Of a stretch of 64,000 bases of DNA, positions 25,414 to 35,500 are shown one piece after another. A model generated the notes under the pieces. That model worked only from the letters and a program-made list of their open reading frames with translations, was not told the DNA's origin and did not search any database. The stretch's first letter is position 1. Each line of letters opens with the position of its first letter. The translations under genes were made by a program, and so were the position numbers. Location: positions 372,001 to 436,000 of the forward strand of contig NZ_PTXL01000003.1 in assembly GCF_004343775.1 (NCBI RefSeq). The letters are read 5' to 3'. The DNA comes from Burkholderia sp. SRS-46 (GTDB lineage: Bacteria; Pseudomonadota; Gammaproteobacteria; Burkholderiales; Burkholderiaceae).

Positions 25414-26073
25414 ATGGCAACGCGAAAATCGGGGCAGACCGACAGCGACGACGTCGCGAGCACGCCGGGCCGGGCGCGCCGGGTGCCGACCCAGCAGCGC
25501 AGCCGCGAGCGCTTCGAGCGCATCCTCGCGTGCGCGGCCGAGGTGATGATCGAGAACGGAAGCGACGCGTTCCGGATGAGCGACATCGTCGAGCGCACGG
25601 ACATCCCGTTCGGTTCGCTGTATCAGTACTTTCCGGACAAGTCGGCCGTGATCGGCACGCTGGCCGAGCGCTACAACGCGCTCGGGCACGACTGCGTGCG
25701 GCGCGACCTGGCGAAGATGAAGCGGATCGCGGATCTGCACGCCACGCTGTGCCGCATTACGGACAGCTACTACCAGATGTTCGTCGACGAGCCGCTGATG
25801 CGGGACATCTGGCGGGCGACGCAGGCCGACCGGGCGCTGCAGGAGCTGGACCAGGCGGACGGCGCGTTTCTGGCCGGGCTGTTGGCGGATGCGTTGCGGG
25901 ACCTCGCGCCGGCGGTGCCCGATGCGCAGCGGGCGGCATTTTCGGAGTTGACGATGGTGCTGATCGCGGCAGCGGTGCGGCATGCGATCGGGTTGCCGCC
26001 GAAGGCGGCGCGCAGGATTCTCGCGATGTTCAAGCGGACGTTGCCGGCGGACTTGTCGGTGCTGGATGCGTAA
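25414..26073 (+). CDS. TetR-family transcriptional regulator
   Basis: A 219-residue regulator. The N-terminal HTH reads RFERILACAAEVMIENG, then MSDIVERTDIPFGSLYQYFP (residues ~55-75), a textbook TetR motif. The C-terminal ligand domain is helical and unassigned. Probably represses the divergent NmrA-like/DUF1772 pair and itself. Confidence 0.92.
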   Translation: MATRKSGQTDSDDVASTPGRARRVPTQQRSRERFERILACAAEVMIENGSDAFRMSDIVERTDIPFGSLYQYFPDKSAVIGTLAERYNALGHDCVRRDLAKMKRIADLHATLCRITDSYYQMFVDEPLMRDIWRATQADRALQELDQADGAFLAGLLADALRDLAPAVPDAQRAAFSELTMVLIAAAVRHAIGLPPKAARRILAMFKRTLPADLSVLDA

Positions 26074-26875
26074 GCGCGGGCATCCGGGTGCGAATATTCA
26101 GCCCGATTGATTCAGAAAATACGAGAGAAACAATAAATCGAATAATATCGGCTCAATTCAATATTCCAGCACTCAGCCCCCCCTATTCTCACCCAGAACC
26201 TCCCCAAGGCCCGCCGCCATCGTGAGCACGGGCATTTTTCGTTACGCGCGAGGTAATCCGCCGAGTGAACGGATGCGCGTAACGGCATCATCGCAACAGA
26301 AAAGCAGCCGACAACCGGAACGTCAACGAACGCGTTCAGCATTTCATTCTGCGTGCCATCGCCGATCCCCGCCCGGCTTCGCGCCCCGCCGCATCCGGCG
26401 CGCCGGCAATCGGCGCCCCGTCGAAGTCAACAAATCTCCGAATGATTTACAGAAAGCGATTAATTCAACAAAATCTGGTTATTAGGTGATAACGGTTTCA
26501 ATCAATAATTTGAGCAATCCACCTATATTCCCGTTTACTTTAAGAGCTTACTTCCGCTAAGCTTGCGGCACCCTTACTTCGGAATGTTTTCATCCGTTGA
26601 TGAATTCGCACTGACAACACGATTTAATTTAAATCAATCCATTGTTTATCTCACTTCCAAAATACGTTGCGACGAAATATGTCCATGAAAACCGGCAGAC
26701 CATCATGTGATTGACCGGCTTCTCCGTGCGTCGCCCGGCGGCATGTGCCCGCCGCCTCGACCACATCTTCTTGCCATCGCGATTCAGGCTGCGCGGGACG
26801 GGCCCAACCCGGTTGCCCGGCCGGCACCGCATTGCCGTCGCGAACTTCGAACTCACACTCTTGCGAGCGCTGACA
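26074..26875. other. Long AT-rich leader region upstream of hmqA
   Basis: About 800 nt without a supported gene. The part 26440-26650 is markedly AT-rich. GTTAT-TAGGTG-ATAAC (26478-26493) is a perfect 5-bp-arm inverted repeat about 380 nt before hmqA. No convincing lux box was found. The last 170 nt before the hmqA ATG can be read in frame but lack coding character. Confidence 0.45.
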
Positions 26876-28531
26876 ATGGACGACTTTTGCCGCGCGAACT
26901 TGCCCCCCGTCAAGGATTGGCCGACGTTTGTCTTTGAGTTGCCGGGGCTGCAGTTTCCGCCGTTTCTCAATTGCGCCGCCGCGCTGCTGGATGCCGCGGT
27001 CGACGAACGGGGCTGGGGCGAGCGCGTTGCGATCAGGACCGGGTCGGGCATCACGTGGTCGTATCGCGAATTGCGCGATGCCGGCAACCGGATCGCCAAC
27101 ATGCTGGTGCGCGATGCCGGCCTGGTGCCCGGCAATCGGGTGCTGCTGCACGGCGCCAACCACCCGATGCTCGCCGCCGCGTGGTTCGGCGTGACCAAGG
27201 CCGGCGGCGTGGCCGTCGCGACGATGCCGAAGCTGCGCGCGGGGGAACTGTCGTCCGTCATCGGGCGGGCCCGGGTCACGCACGTGATCTGCGAAGCCGG
27301 GCTGTCGGCCGAGCTCGACGCGGCGATGGCGAGCCTGCAATGGCGCGGCGAGGTTCGGCGCTACGAGACGGAGGACGTCCATCCGCACGCGCGCTGGCTC
27401 AGCGGCCATTCAGCCGAATTCGCGGCGGCCGAGACGCGCGCGGACGATCCTTGCCTCATCGCGTTCACGTCGGGAACGACCGGGGAACCGAAGGCCACCG
27501 TCCATTTTCACCGCGACGTGATGGCGGCCTGCCACTGCTTCACGCAGCACGTGCTCAAGCCGACGGCCGATGACGTCTTCTGCGGCTCGCCGCCGCTCGC
27601 GTTCACGTTCGGCCTCGGCGCGCTGCTGCTGTTTCCGATCAGTGTCGGCGCAAGCGTCGTGCTGTTGCCGAAAGCGAGCCCGGAGCGGCTGCTGGACGCC
27701 ATCGACCGGCATCGGGTCAGCATCCTGTTTACGGCGCCGGCGGCCTATCGGGCCATGCTCGACCATCTCGACCGGCATGACACGTCGTCGCTGCGCAAAT
27801 GCGTGTCGGCGGGCGAAGCGCTGCCGTCGTGGACGCGCGACGCATGGTACGAACGCACGGGCCTGCACCTGATCGACGGCATCGGGTCGACCGAGATGCT
27901 GCATATCTTCGCGTCGACGGGCGACGCCGGCTCGAAGGACGGCGCGATCGGCAAGGCGGTGCCCGGCTATCGCCTCGCCATCGTGGACGAGCACGGCCAA
28001 TGCCTGCCGCCGTACGAAATCGGCTATCTCGCCGTGCAGGGGCCGACCGGGTGCCGCTACCTGAACGACGCGCGGCAACGCGACTACGTCAAGCACGGCT
28101 GGAACCTGACGGGCGACAGCGCCTACCTGGACGAGGACGGCTATCTGTTCTACCAGGCGCGCGCGGACGACATGATCATCAGCTCCGGATACACGGTGTC
28201 GCCCGGCGAAGTGGAACAGGCGTTGCTGCGCCATCCCGATATCGCCGAATGCGGCGTCGTCGGGCAGATCGACGAATGGGGCGGCACGCTCATCTGCGCG
28301 CACGTGGTGCTGCGCCCGGGCGTCGACGGCTCGGAGGCGTTGACGACGCAGCTGCAGCAGCACGTCAAGAGCGTGATCGCGCCATACAAATGTCCGCATC
28401 GGGTTGCCTATCACGCCGTCAGCTTGCCGCGCAACGAATCGGGCAAGTTGCGGCGCGCCGTGCTCAGGCAGGCGGGCCATGGCGCGACGCGTCCCCTGAA
28501 TCAAGCAGTCCAAATCGAGCAAGCGATATGA
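26876..28531 (+). CDS. hmqA: Anthranilate-type AMP-ligase of alkylquinolone synthesis (HmqA)
   Basis: A 551-residue ANL enzyme expected to activate anthranilate to its CoA thioester, the PqsA step of 4-hydroxy-2-alkylquinoline (HAQ) biosynthesis. Seen: IAFTSGTTGEPKATVHFH (P-loop, about residue 197), GIGSTEMLHIF, the hinge RADDMIISSGYTVSPGE, and NESGKLRRAV with the catalytic Lys near the C-terminus. ATG 26876 gives MDDFCRANLPP; a longer frame upstream is not protein-like. It starts a seven-gene operon and its TGA overlaps the next ATG. The order and domain set match the published hmqABCDEFG/hhqABCDEFG of Burkholderia. Confidence 0.92.
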   Translation: MDDFCRANLPPVKDWPTFVFELPGLQFPPFLNCAAALLDAAVDERGWGERVAIRTGSGITWSYRELRDAGNRIANMLVRDAGLVPGNRVLLHGANHPMLAAAWFGVTKAGGVAVATMPKLRAGELSSVIGRARVTHVICEAGLSAELDAAMASLQWRGEVRRYETEDVHPHARWLSGHSAEFAAAETRADDPCLIAFTSGTTGEPKATVHFHRDVMAACHCFTQHVLKPTADDVFCGSPPLAFTFGLGALLLFPISVGASVVLLPKASPERLLDAIDRHRVSILFTAPAAYRAMLDHLDRHDTSSLRKCVSAGEALPSWTRDAWYERTGLHLIDGIGSTEMLHIFASTGDAGSKDGAIGKAVPGYRLAIVDEHGQCLPPYEIGYLAVQGPTGCRYLNDARQRDYVKHGWNLTGDSAYLDEDGYLFYQARADDMIISSGYTVSPGEVEQALLRHPDIAECGVVGQIDEWGGTLICAHVVLRPGVDGSEALTTQLQQHVKSVIAPYKCPHRVAYHAVSLPRNESGKLRRAVLRQAGHGATRPLNQAVQIEQAI

Positions 28532-29415
28532 AAATTCTTGGAGCCGCGGTGTCCATCCCGGACCCGGCGATCACCGCGCAATCCTGCGCCAACGACTACG
28601 CCGTCAAGGCAGCCCGGCAGGCGCTGCTGCAAGCCGGCTGCCTGCCATCGGAGCTGGATCTCATCGTCAGCCTGTCGATTTCTCCCAGCCGGATGGCGGA
28701 CGCGCCATCGATCGCCGGGCCGCGGCTCGCGCACCCGGTGCAGCGCGACCTGCGCGCGCGGCATGCGGCCGTGTTCGATCTGCTCGACGCGGACTGGACG
28801 CTCGCCCTCGATCTTGCGCAAAGCCATTGTCGGCAGCTCGGCTATCGGCGCGCGCTCGTCGTTCGCGCGGAGGCGCTCGCGGACGTCGAACAGGTGGCCG
28901 CGAGCGGCTTCGCCGACGGCGCGGGGGCGATCGTCCTGACGCCTGCCGGCCATGAACGCGGTTATGCCAGCAGCTATGCGGACCTCGAGTCGCCGCCGTT
29001 CGCGACGCTCGACGCGATTCCCGCGCGGCGCGCGAACGGCGCGCTGACGCTGGCCCGGTTCGAGAGCCGGTTCGATCGCGCCACCGGTCGATTCGACGCG
29101 GAACCGGCCAATGCGCCCGCCGCGGTGCGCGCGATGGTCGACGACGTGCAGCACCGCATCGACCGGCGCGCCGCCACGCTGCTGTGCGAATCATGGATGA
29201 GCGGATGGCCGTCGCTTGCCGCCGGCGCGGTGGGCGCGTTCCGCGTCGACGTCGTCGCCGGTTCGACCGGCATCCCGAACCCTTTCCAGTTGCCCGCGTG
29301 GCTCGCGTCCCGCGTCGCGGCATCGAAGTCGCTGCGTGACGAGGAACGTACGGTGGTCGCCATGACGCTCGACCCGTTCCGGCCGCGCATTGCCTGCAGC
29401 ACGATGGAGGTCTGA
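28528..29415 (+). CDS. hmqB: PqsB-like ketosynthase-fold subunit (HmqB)
   Basis: A 295-residue thiolase-fold protein (AAVSIPDPAITAQSCANDYA; SRMADAPSIAGPRL). The canonical ketosynthase Cys position and downstream His/Asn motifs are not evident, as in PqsB, which forms an obligate heterodimer with catalytic PqsC. Starts at ATG 28528 overlapping the hmqA stop and ends overlapping the hmqC start, consistent with stoichiometric coupling. Confidence 0.86.
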   Translation: MKILGAAVSIPDPAITAQSCANDYAVKAARQALLQAGCLPSELDLIVSLSISPSRMADAPSIAGPRLAHPVQRDLRARHAAVFDLLDADWTLALDLAQSHCRQLGYRRALVVRAEALADVEQVAASGFADGAGAIVLTPAGHERGYASSYADLESPPFATLDAIPARRANGALTLARFESRFDRATGRFDAEPANAPAAVRAMVDDVQHRIDRRAATLLCESWMSGWPSLAAGAVGAFRVDVVAGSTGIPNPFQLPAWLASRVAASKSLRDEERTVVAMTLDPFRPRIACSTMEV

Positions 29416-30524
29416 TGGTCTGCAACGTCCGAATCGCGAGTCTCGCCTGCCGCCTGCCGGCACGCCTGGTCCCCAACGACGATCCCGTGTTCGCCGGGGT
29501 CGAGCCCATCCCGAAGGAATGGTGGCAATTCTGGGGCATCGAATCGCGCTACGTGATCGATCCCGACGCCGGCGAATCCGAACTGGCGCTGGCCGAGCGC
29601 ACGGCCCGCGACGCCCTCGCCCGCGCCGGCGTCGAGCCCGCCGAACTCGACCTGGTGCTGTTCAACATGACGTCGCCGTTCGTCACGCACGCCGACGGCC
29701 GGCGCCGTTTCGCGCCACGGCTGGCACGTGCGCTGCGCGACCGGCTCGGCGCCACGCGCGCGCTCGACGCCGATGTCGAGATGGAATGCGCAAGCTTCAT
29801 GCTGCAATTGCAGATCGCCACCAACCTCATCAAGGCGGGCCGGGTGAAGCGGGCCCTGGTGTGCTCGTCGGAGCGCATGTCGGCGGTGGTCGACTACACC
29901 AGCAAAGCGTCGACGAACTTCGGCGACGGCGCGGCCGCGGCCGTGCTGGTCGCCGAGCCGGCCGATTCCGACGGCGCCGATTGGCTGGATGCCGCGTATC
30001 ACAGCGACGCAACGCGCTACGACCTCGCGACGATGCAGTGGCGCAACGCCCGGGCCCCGGCGGACGACGATGCGGCAAACGACGCCGAGAACCCGTTCGG
30101 CGTGTATTTCACGCTCAAGCCCGAAGCGCAGGAGGCGATCTCGCGTTTCGTTCCGGTGGCCGTTCCCGATATCGTCGAGCGGCTGTTGCACCGGAGCGGG
30201 ATCGGCATCGCCGACATCGATGCGATGGTGTTCCACCAGCCGTCGGCGCTGATCGTACGCGCGTGGGCGCAGCGGCTCGGGCTCAAGCCGGACCAATACG
30301 TGATCCGCGTGGCCGATTGTGCGTGCCTCGTGTCGGCCGCCGTGCCGTTTGCGCTGTTTGATTCGATCCGGCGGGGCGTGATCCGGCCGGGATCGCTGGT
30401 GGTGCTCGCCGGTGCGGCCGCGGGCTGGAGCTTCGGCGCGCAATTGTGGCGCTGGGGCGAAACCGTCGTGACCGATGCGGGCGACGCCGTCGCCGCCGTG
30501 ACGGAGCAGGAGGTGCGGGCATGA
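29415..30524 (+). CDS. hmqC: PqsC-like ketosynthase, catalytic subunit (HmqC)
   Basis: A 369-residue KAS III-like enzyme expected to condense 2-aminobenzoylacetate with a fatty acyl chain to form the 2-alkyl-4-quinolone ring. Seen: nucleophile Cys125 in MECASFML and His274 in MVFHQPSA. The third KAS III residue (Asn in GNTSxA) is replaced by VADCACLVSA, fitting PqsC's Cys-His dyad. ATG 29415 overlaps the hmqB stop. Confidence 0.9.
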   Translation: MVCNVRIASLACRLPARLVPNDDPVFAGVEPIPKEWWQFWGIESRYVIDPDAGESELALAERTARDALARAGVEPAELDLVLFNMTSPFVTHADGRRRFAPRLARALRDRLGATRALDADVEMECASFMLQLQIATNLIKAGRVKRALVCSSERMSAVVDYTSKASTNFGDGAAAAVLVAEPADSDGADWLDAAYHSDATRYDLATMQWRNARAPADDDAANDAENPFGVYFTLKPEAQEAISRFVPVAVPDIVERLLHRSGIGIADIDAMVFHQPSALIVRAWAQRLGLKPDQYVIRVADCACLVSAAVPFALFDSIRRGVIRPGSLVVLAGAAAGWSFGAQLWRWGETVVTDAGDAVAAVTEQEVRA

Positions 30525-31519
30525 GCACCCGACTCGTCATCGCCGGCATGGGCTATGCGCTGCCGGAGCGGATCGTCAGCAACGACGAAGTCGCCGGCAT
30601 GATCGACACCAGCGACGCCTTCATTCGCGAACGCACCGGCGTCGTGGCGCGCCGCTATCTCGCCCCCGATCAGCATCTGGCGGATCTCGCGTGCCCGGCC
30701 GCGGAACGGGCGATGGCCGACGCCGGCATCACGGCGCGCGACGTCGACCTGCTGATCGTCAATACGCTGTCGCCGGATCATCACGATCCGTCGCAGGCGT
30801 GCTACATCCAGCCCCGGCTCGGATTGCGGGAGATCCCGTGCTTCGATATCCGCGCGCAATGCAGCGGCGGGCTCTACGGGATCGAGATTGCGCGCCATTT
30901 CCTCGCGAGCGGCCTGTATCGCAACGTGCTGCTGATCTGCGCGGAGGCGTTGTCGCGGCGAATCGACACCAGCAACGCCGGCCGCAACCTGTCGATCCTG
31001 CTGAGCGACGGCGCCGCCGCGCTGCTGCTGCAAGCGACCGACGACCCGGCGCGCGGGCTGATCGACCTGACGCTCGGCGCCGACGGCACCCAGTTCGACC
31101 TGCTCAGCACCGAAGCGCCCGGCGCGCGGCGCCCGCGCTTCATCGACGGCGACGACATCGCGGCCGGCCGCCACTATTTCCGGATGAAAGGCGCGCCCAT
31201 GTTCGAGGACGCGACGCGGCGGATCGTCGACGCGTGCCGGCAGATGCTCGACAAGCACCGGCTGACGATCGGGGATATCGGCCTGGCCGTGCCGCACCAG
31301 CCGAACCTGCGCATCCTCGACGCGGTCATCGGGCAACTCGGGCTGCCGCGCGAGCGATGCATGATCTCCGTCGATCAGCTGGGCAACATGGCGAGCGCGG
31401 CGTTTCCGGTCGCGCTGGCCATCGCGCGCGAGCAAGGCCGCATGCCGGCCGGGCAGCTCAATCTCCTCGTGACTTACGGCGCGGGCGCGACCTGGGCCTG
31501 CGCCCTCTATCGGAGCTGA
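30521..31519 (+). CDS. hmqD: PqsD-like KAS III enzyme (HmqD)
   Basis: A 332-residue FabH/PqsD-type enzyme that joins anthraniloyl-CoA to malonyl-CoA to give 2-aminobenzoylacetyl-CoA. A complete Cys-His-Asn triad is visible: Cys114 (RAQCSGGLYG), His259 (VPHQPNL) and Asn289 (LGNMASAAFP). RTGVVARR near residue 38 is the usual FabH CoA-site motif. ATG 30521 overlaps the hmqC stop by ATGA. Confidence 0.93.
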   Translation: MSTRLVIAGMGYALPERIVSNDEVAGMIDTSDAFIRERTGVVARRYLAPDQHLADLACPAAERAMADAGITARDVDLLIVNTLSPDHHDPSQACYIQPRLGLREIPCFDIRAQCSGGLYGIEIARHFLASGLYRNVLLICAEALSRRIDTSNAGRNLSILLSDGAAALLLQATDDPARGLIDLTLGADGTQFDLLSTEAPGARRPRFIDGDDIAAGRHYFRMKGAPMFEDATRRIVDACRQMLDKHRLTIGDIGLAVPHQPNLRILDAVIGQLGLPRERCMISVDQLGNMASAAFPVALAIAREQGRMPAGQLNLLVTYGAGATWACALYRS

Positions 31520-31524
31520 ACGAC

Positions 31525-32421
31525 ATGCTGAACGATTCCCCGGGGTGGATCGACCCGCGGCTGGCCCTCGTCGGCACGGCGGACGTGCCGCTGTACGTGA
31601 TCGTCAACGACGAGGCCGCGACGCTGGTCGAGGGCGGCCTGAGCGGCATGACGGAGCTCGTGTGGCAGCAGCTTCACGACCTGCTGCGGGACTTCGGCGG
31701 CATCCGGCATCTGCGCTACTGGCTGATCACGCATTCGCACTACGATCATTGCAGCCTGCTGACGACACTCAAGTCGCGCATGCCGTGGGTCCATGTATCC
31801 GGTTCGCCCGACACCTTCGATGCGTTCCAGAGTCCGTCTGCATGCCGAACCATCCACCAGCTCGACGCGCTCGCGTCGAAGTCCTGGGATCCCCCTGCCG
31901 ACATCGATGTCACCGCGTTGCCCGAGCTGCCGTTCTACCCCGTCAATCCGGGCACGCGGCTCGACATCGGCGACGGCATGGAGATCCAGGCGATCGCGCT
32001 CCCGGGCCACAGCCACTGCCAGTTCGGCTACTACTGTCCGCAGCTAGACATCGGCTTCGTGTCGGATGCGCTCGGCGAGTTTCATGGCGCCGCCACCTGG
32101 CTGCCGCTGGTCTTTCAGGACCTGTTTGCGTATCGGCACTCGCTGGACGTGATCGAGCAGCTGGACGCGCCGCGCCTCGCGCTGGGGCACCACGGCATCC
32201 TCACCGGCGAGCTCGCCCGCTCGGCCGCGCGGCATGCGCGTGCGTGCCTCGATGCGCGCGAGAGCGACGCGCGCGCGGTTCGCGGCAACGCCGCCGCCGC
32301 GCATGAGCTGGCCCAGCGCTGGACCGCGCGGTATGCGGCACGCAGCGAACGCGTGGTGCCGCGTTCCCTGCATCTCAAAAGCATGGTGCGCATGATCGAC
32401 CTGTTCCATCGCGCCGATTAG
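31525..32421 (+). CDS. hmqE: PqsE-like metallo-beta-lactamase-fold thioesterase (HmqE)
   Basis: A 298-residue protein with the metal-binding motif THSHYDHCS (His70, His72, Asp74, His75), then PGHSHCQ, GFVSDALGEF and LALGHHGI, the full metallo-hydrolase ligand set. PqsE hydrolyses 2-aminobenzoylacetyl-CoA and also has a regulatory role through RhlR in Pseudomonas; only the hydrolase role can be inferred here. Starts 5 nt after hmqD. Confidence 0.9.
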   Translation: MLNDSPGWIDPRLALVGTADVPLYVIVNDEAATLVEGGLSGMTELVWQQLHDLLRDFGGIRHLRYWLITHSHYDHCSLLTTLKSRMPWVHVSGSPDTFDAFQSPSACRTIHQLDALASKSWDPPADIDVTALPELPFYPVNPGTRLDIGDGMEIQAIALPGHSHCQFGYYCPQLDIGFVSDALGEFHGAATWLPLVFQDLFAYRHSLDVIEQLDAPRLALGHHGILTGELARSAARHARACLDARESDARAVRGNAAAAHELAQRWTARYAARSERVVPRSLHLKSMVRMIDLFHRAD

Positions 32422-32559
32422 CCGTACGCGGACGTCCGCGTGCAACAGGCGGCGCCAGGCAATCGCCGCACCGCCTTCGGACTCCTGACGAAGCAACGCA
32501 TGGGCGCCGGCCGGTGCCAGGCCCGCGCTCGCTGTTTTCATTCCTTTCCCGACGACATC

Positions 32560-35500
32560 ATGACCACTGCGACCTTGCCGACCACGCTCAGCGAATTGCT
32601 TCAAAACCGAGCCGCCACGCGCGGCGACAACACCGCCTACGTGTTCCTGAGCGGCCCGCCCGAACAGGAGCAGGCCGACTCGATGACCTTCGCGGAACTC
32701 GACGCGCGCGCACGCCGGATCGCCGCGCTGCTGCAACAGCATGCGGTCGACATCGGCGACCGGGTCCTGCTGCTGTGCCGGCCGGGGCTCGATTACGTCA
32801 GCGCCTTCATGGGCTGCCTGTATGCGGGCGCCATCGCGGTTCCCGCCTACCCGCCGCGCAACAAGCAGCACATGGTGCGGATCGCAGGCATCGTCAGGAA
32901 TGCAGGCGCGAACACGATCCTGTGCTCGGCCGAAGACCTGGAACGTTGCACGACGTGGATCGCCGATACCGAAGCCTCCGGCAGCACGCTGCTCGACGTC
33001 GGGGCCGCGCAAGCGGTGGCGCCCCTGCACGCGCCAGCCAGCGTGTCGTCGTCCCATGTCGCCTTTCTGCAATACACGTCGGGAACCACCGGCACGCCCA
33101 AGGGCGTGATGGTGTCACACGGCAACCTGATGCATAACCTGGGGATGCTGCGCGAATGGTTCGCCTATGACGAGCAGAGCACGATGGTCAGCTGGCTGCC
33201 GCCGTACCACGACATGGGCCTGATCGGCGTGATTCTGACGTCGCTCTACGGCGGCTTCCGGAGTGTCCTGATGGCCCCGGAGCGTTTCATCCAGCATCCG
33301 TACCTGTGGTTGCGCGCCATCAGCCAATATCGTGCGGACCTGACGGGCGCGCCGGATTTTGCTTACCGGATGGCCTGCAGGCGCATCTCCGACGAACAAT
33401 TGGCGACGCTCGACCTGTCGTGTGTTCGTACCGCGTATAACGGCGCTGAATCCGTGCGCGCGAGCACCCTGTCGGATTTTGCGCAGCGCTTTGCCGCCAC
33501 GGGCTTCGACGCCGGGCGTTTTCGACCGTGCTACGGGCTGGCTGAAGGGACGCTGTTCGTCGCCGGCCGCACGGCACAGCAGCCGATTCAGACGGTTTGC
33601 GTCGACCAGGCCGCCCTCCAGCGGCAATCCGTGGTGATCCGCGGCGAGTTCGCGGGGGTCTCGCAGGCGCCCCTCGATCGCCCGGGCGAACGGGTTCTGG
33701 TCAGCGTGGGCCGCCCCGCCGGCGACCAGCGCGTGGTCGTGCGCGATCTGCAGACGAACGCGCATTGCGCCGACGGGAGCATCGGCGAAATCTGCGTGGC
33801 CGGCCCGAGCGTCGCCACCGGATACTGGAAGCTGGACGAGCAGACGCATTCGACCTTCCGGCACAGTCTGGCGGGCAAGCCGGATCAGGTGTTCATGCGA
33901 ACCGGCGATCTCGGCTTCATGCTGGGCGACGAGCTTTACGTCACCGGGCGGCTCAAGGACATGGTGATCCTGGCCGGCCGCAACTACTACTCGGAAGACA
34001 TCGAGTACGCGCTGATCGTCGGCGTGCCGGAACTGGTGCCGAACGGCTGCGCAGCGTTCATGGACGACCAGGTCGACGCGGAGCGCCTGATCGTCGTGGC
34101 GGAAGTCGAGCGCACGCAGCGCAAGGGCAATCTCGACGGCTTCATCGACGCGATCCGCCAGGCGATCTGGAACCGCCTCGACATCGCCCCGAGCGCGATC
34201 GTGCTGGTGTCGCCCGGCAGCGTGCCGAAAACGTCGAGCGGCAAGGTGCGCCGCAGCACGTGCCGCACGCAGCTGCACGACGGCGCGCTGACGATCCTCG
34301 CGCAGTGGGACGCCGAGACCGGCACGCATGCGCCGGCGCCCGAGCGCCGGCCGGCCGCGCGCGCGGCAGCCGGCATCGACACGCCGGCGGCCAACGATCA
34401 CCGGCGGCCCGACAGCGCCACCGTCGACGAACTGAACGACTGGCTCAGGCACTACGCGCGCACGCGGATCGATTCGCGCACCATCGACGAGCGCCGCACC
34501 ATCCCGCCGCACGTCGTGCTCGATTTCGGCAACCAGGGCCTCCTCGGCATGCCGATCGACCGTTCGCATGGCGGCCTCGGCCTCGGCCATCGCGACATGT
34601 CGCGCGTGTTGTCGCAGCTGGCCGCGATCGATTCGACGCTGGCCTTCTTCGTCGGCCTGAACAACACGCTGGGGATCCTGCCGATCCTGAACCATGCCCA
34701 GCCGGCCTTGCGCGAGGAACTGCTGCCGAGCCTCGCGCGCGGCCGGATGCTCGCCGCATTCGCGATCACCGAGCCGGCCGCGGGCTCCCACCCGCGCGCG
34801 ATCGCCGCCCGCGCGCAGCGCACCGACGCCGGCGACTGGCTGGTCACCGGGAACAAGAGCTGGAGCGGCTCGTCCGCGTGGGCGGGCATCATCAACGTGT
34901 TCGCCCGGCAGGCCGACGGCGCGGGGATGGTCGGCCTGGCCGTGCGCCCCGGCACGCCGGGCGTGCGGATCGGCGCCGAGGAGCTGACGATGGGCGTGCG
35001 CGGCATGATCCAGAATTCGCTGCACCTGGATCGGGCGCGGATCAGCGACGACTACCGGCTCGGCGGCATCGGCGAAGGGATGTCCGTCGCGCAGCAGGCG
35101 ATGAACACGGCGCGCCTCGCCATCGCCGCCGTCTGCCTGGGCGGCATGAAGCGCTGCGCGCAGCTGATGCATCGCTATGGAGCGCGGCGCCAGATCGGGA
35201 CCGGGCTTCTGCTGGACAACCCGCTGAGCCGCCTGCGCCTGGGCGAGCTGCGGCACCGCATCGACGGGCTCAACGCGCTGGTCGAGCAGCTGGCCGCCGA
35301 GCTGGACGTCGGCATCGCGGTGCCCGAGGACTGCCTGCTGATTTCGAAGATCCTCGGCTCCGAGCTGCTGTCGCAATCGGCCGACGAGATGATGCAGTTC
35401 CTCGGCGGCCGCGGCTATATCGAAACCAACCTCGCGCCGCAGATCTTCCGGGACGCGCGCCTGACCCGCATCTTCGAGGGGCCGACCGAAACGCTGCTGG

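Noticed and set aside
26440..26875. Lux box upstream of hmqA
   Set aside because: No 20-bp element with the CTG-N10-CAG core in a suitable position was found by eye.
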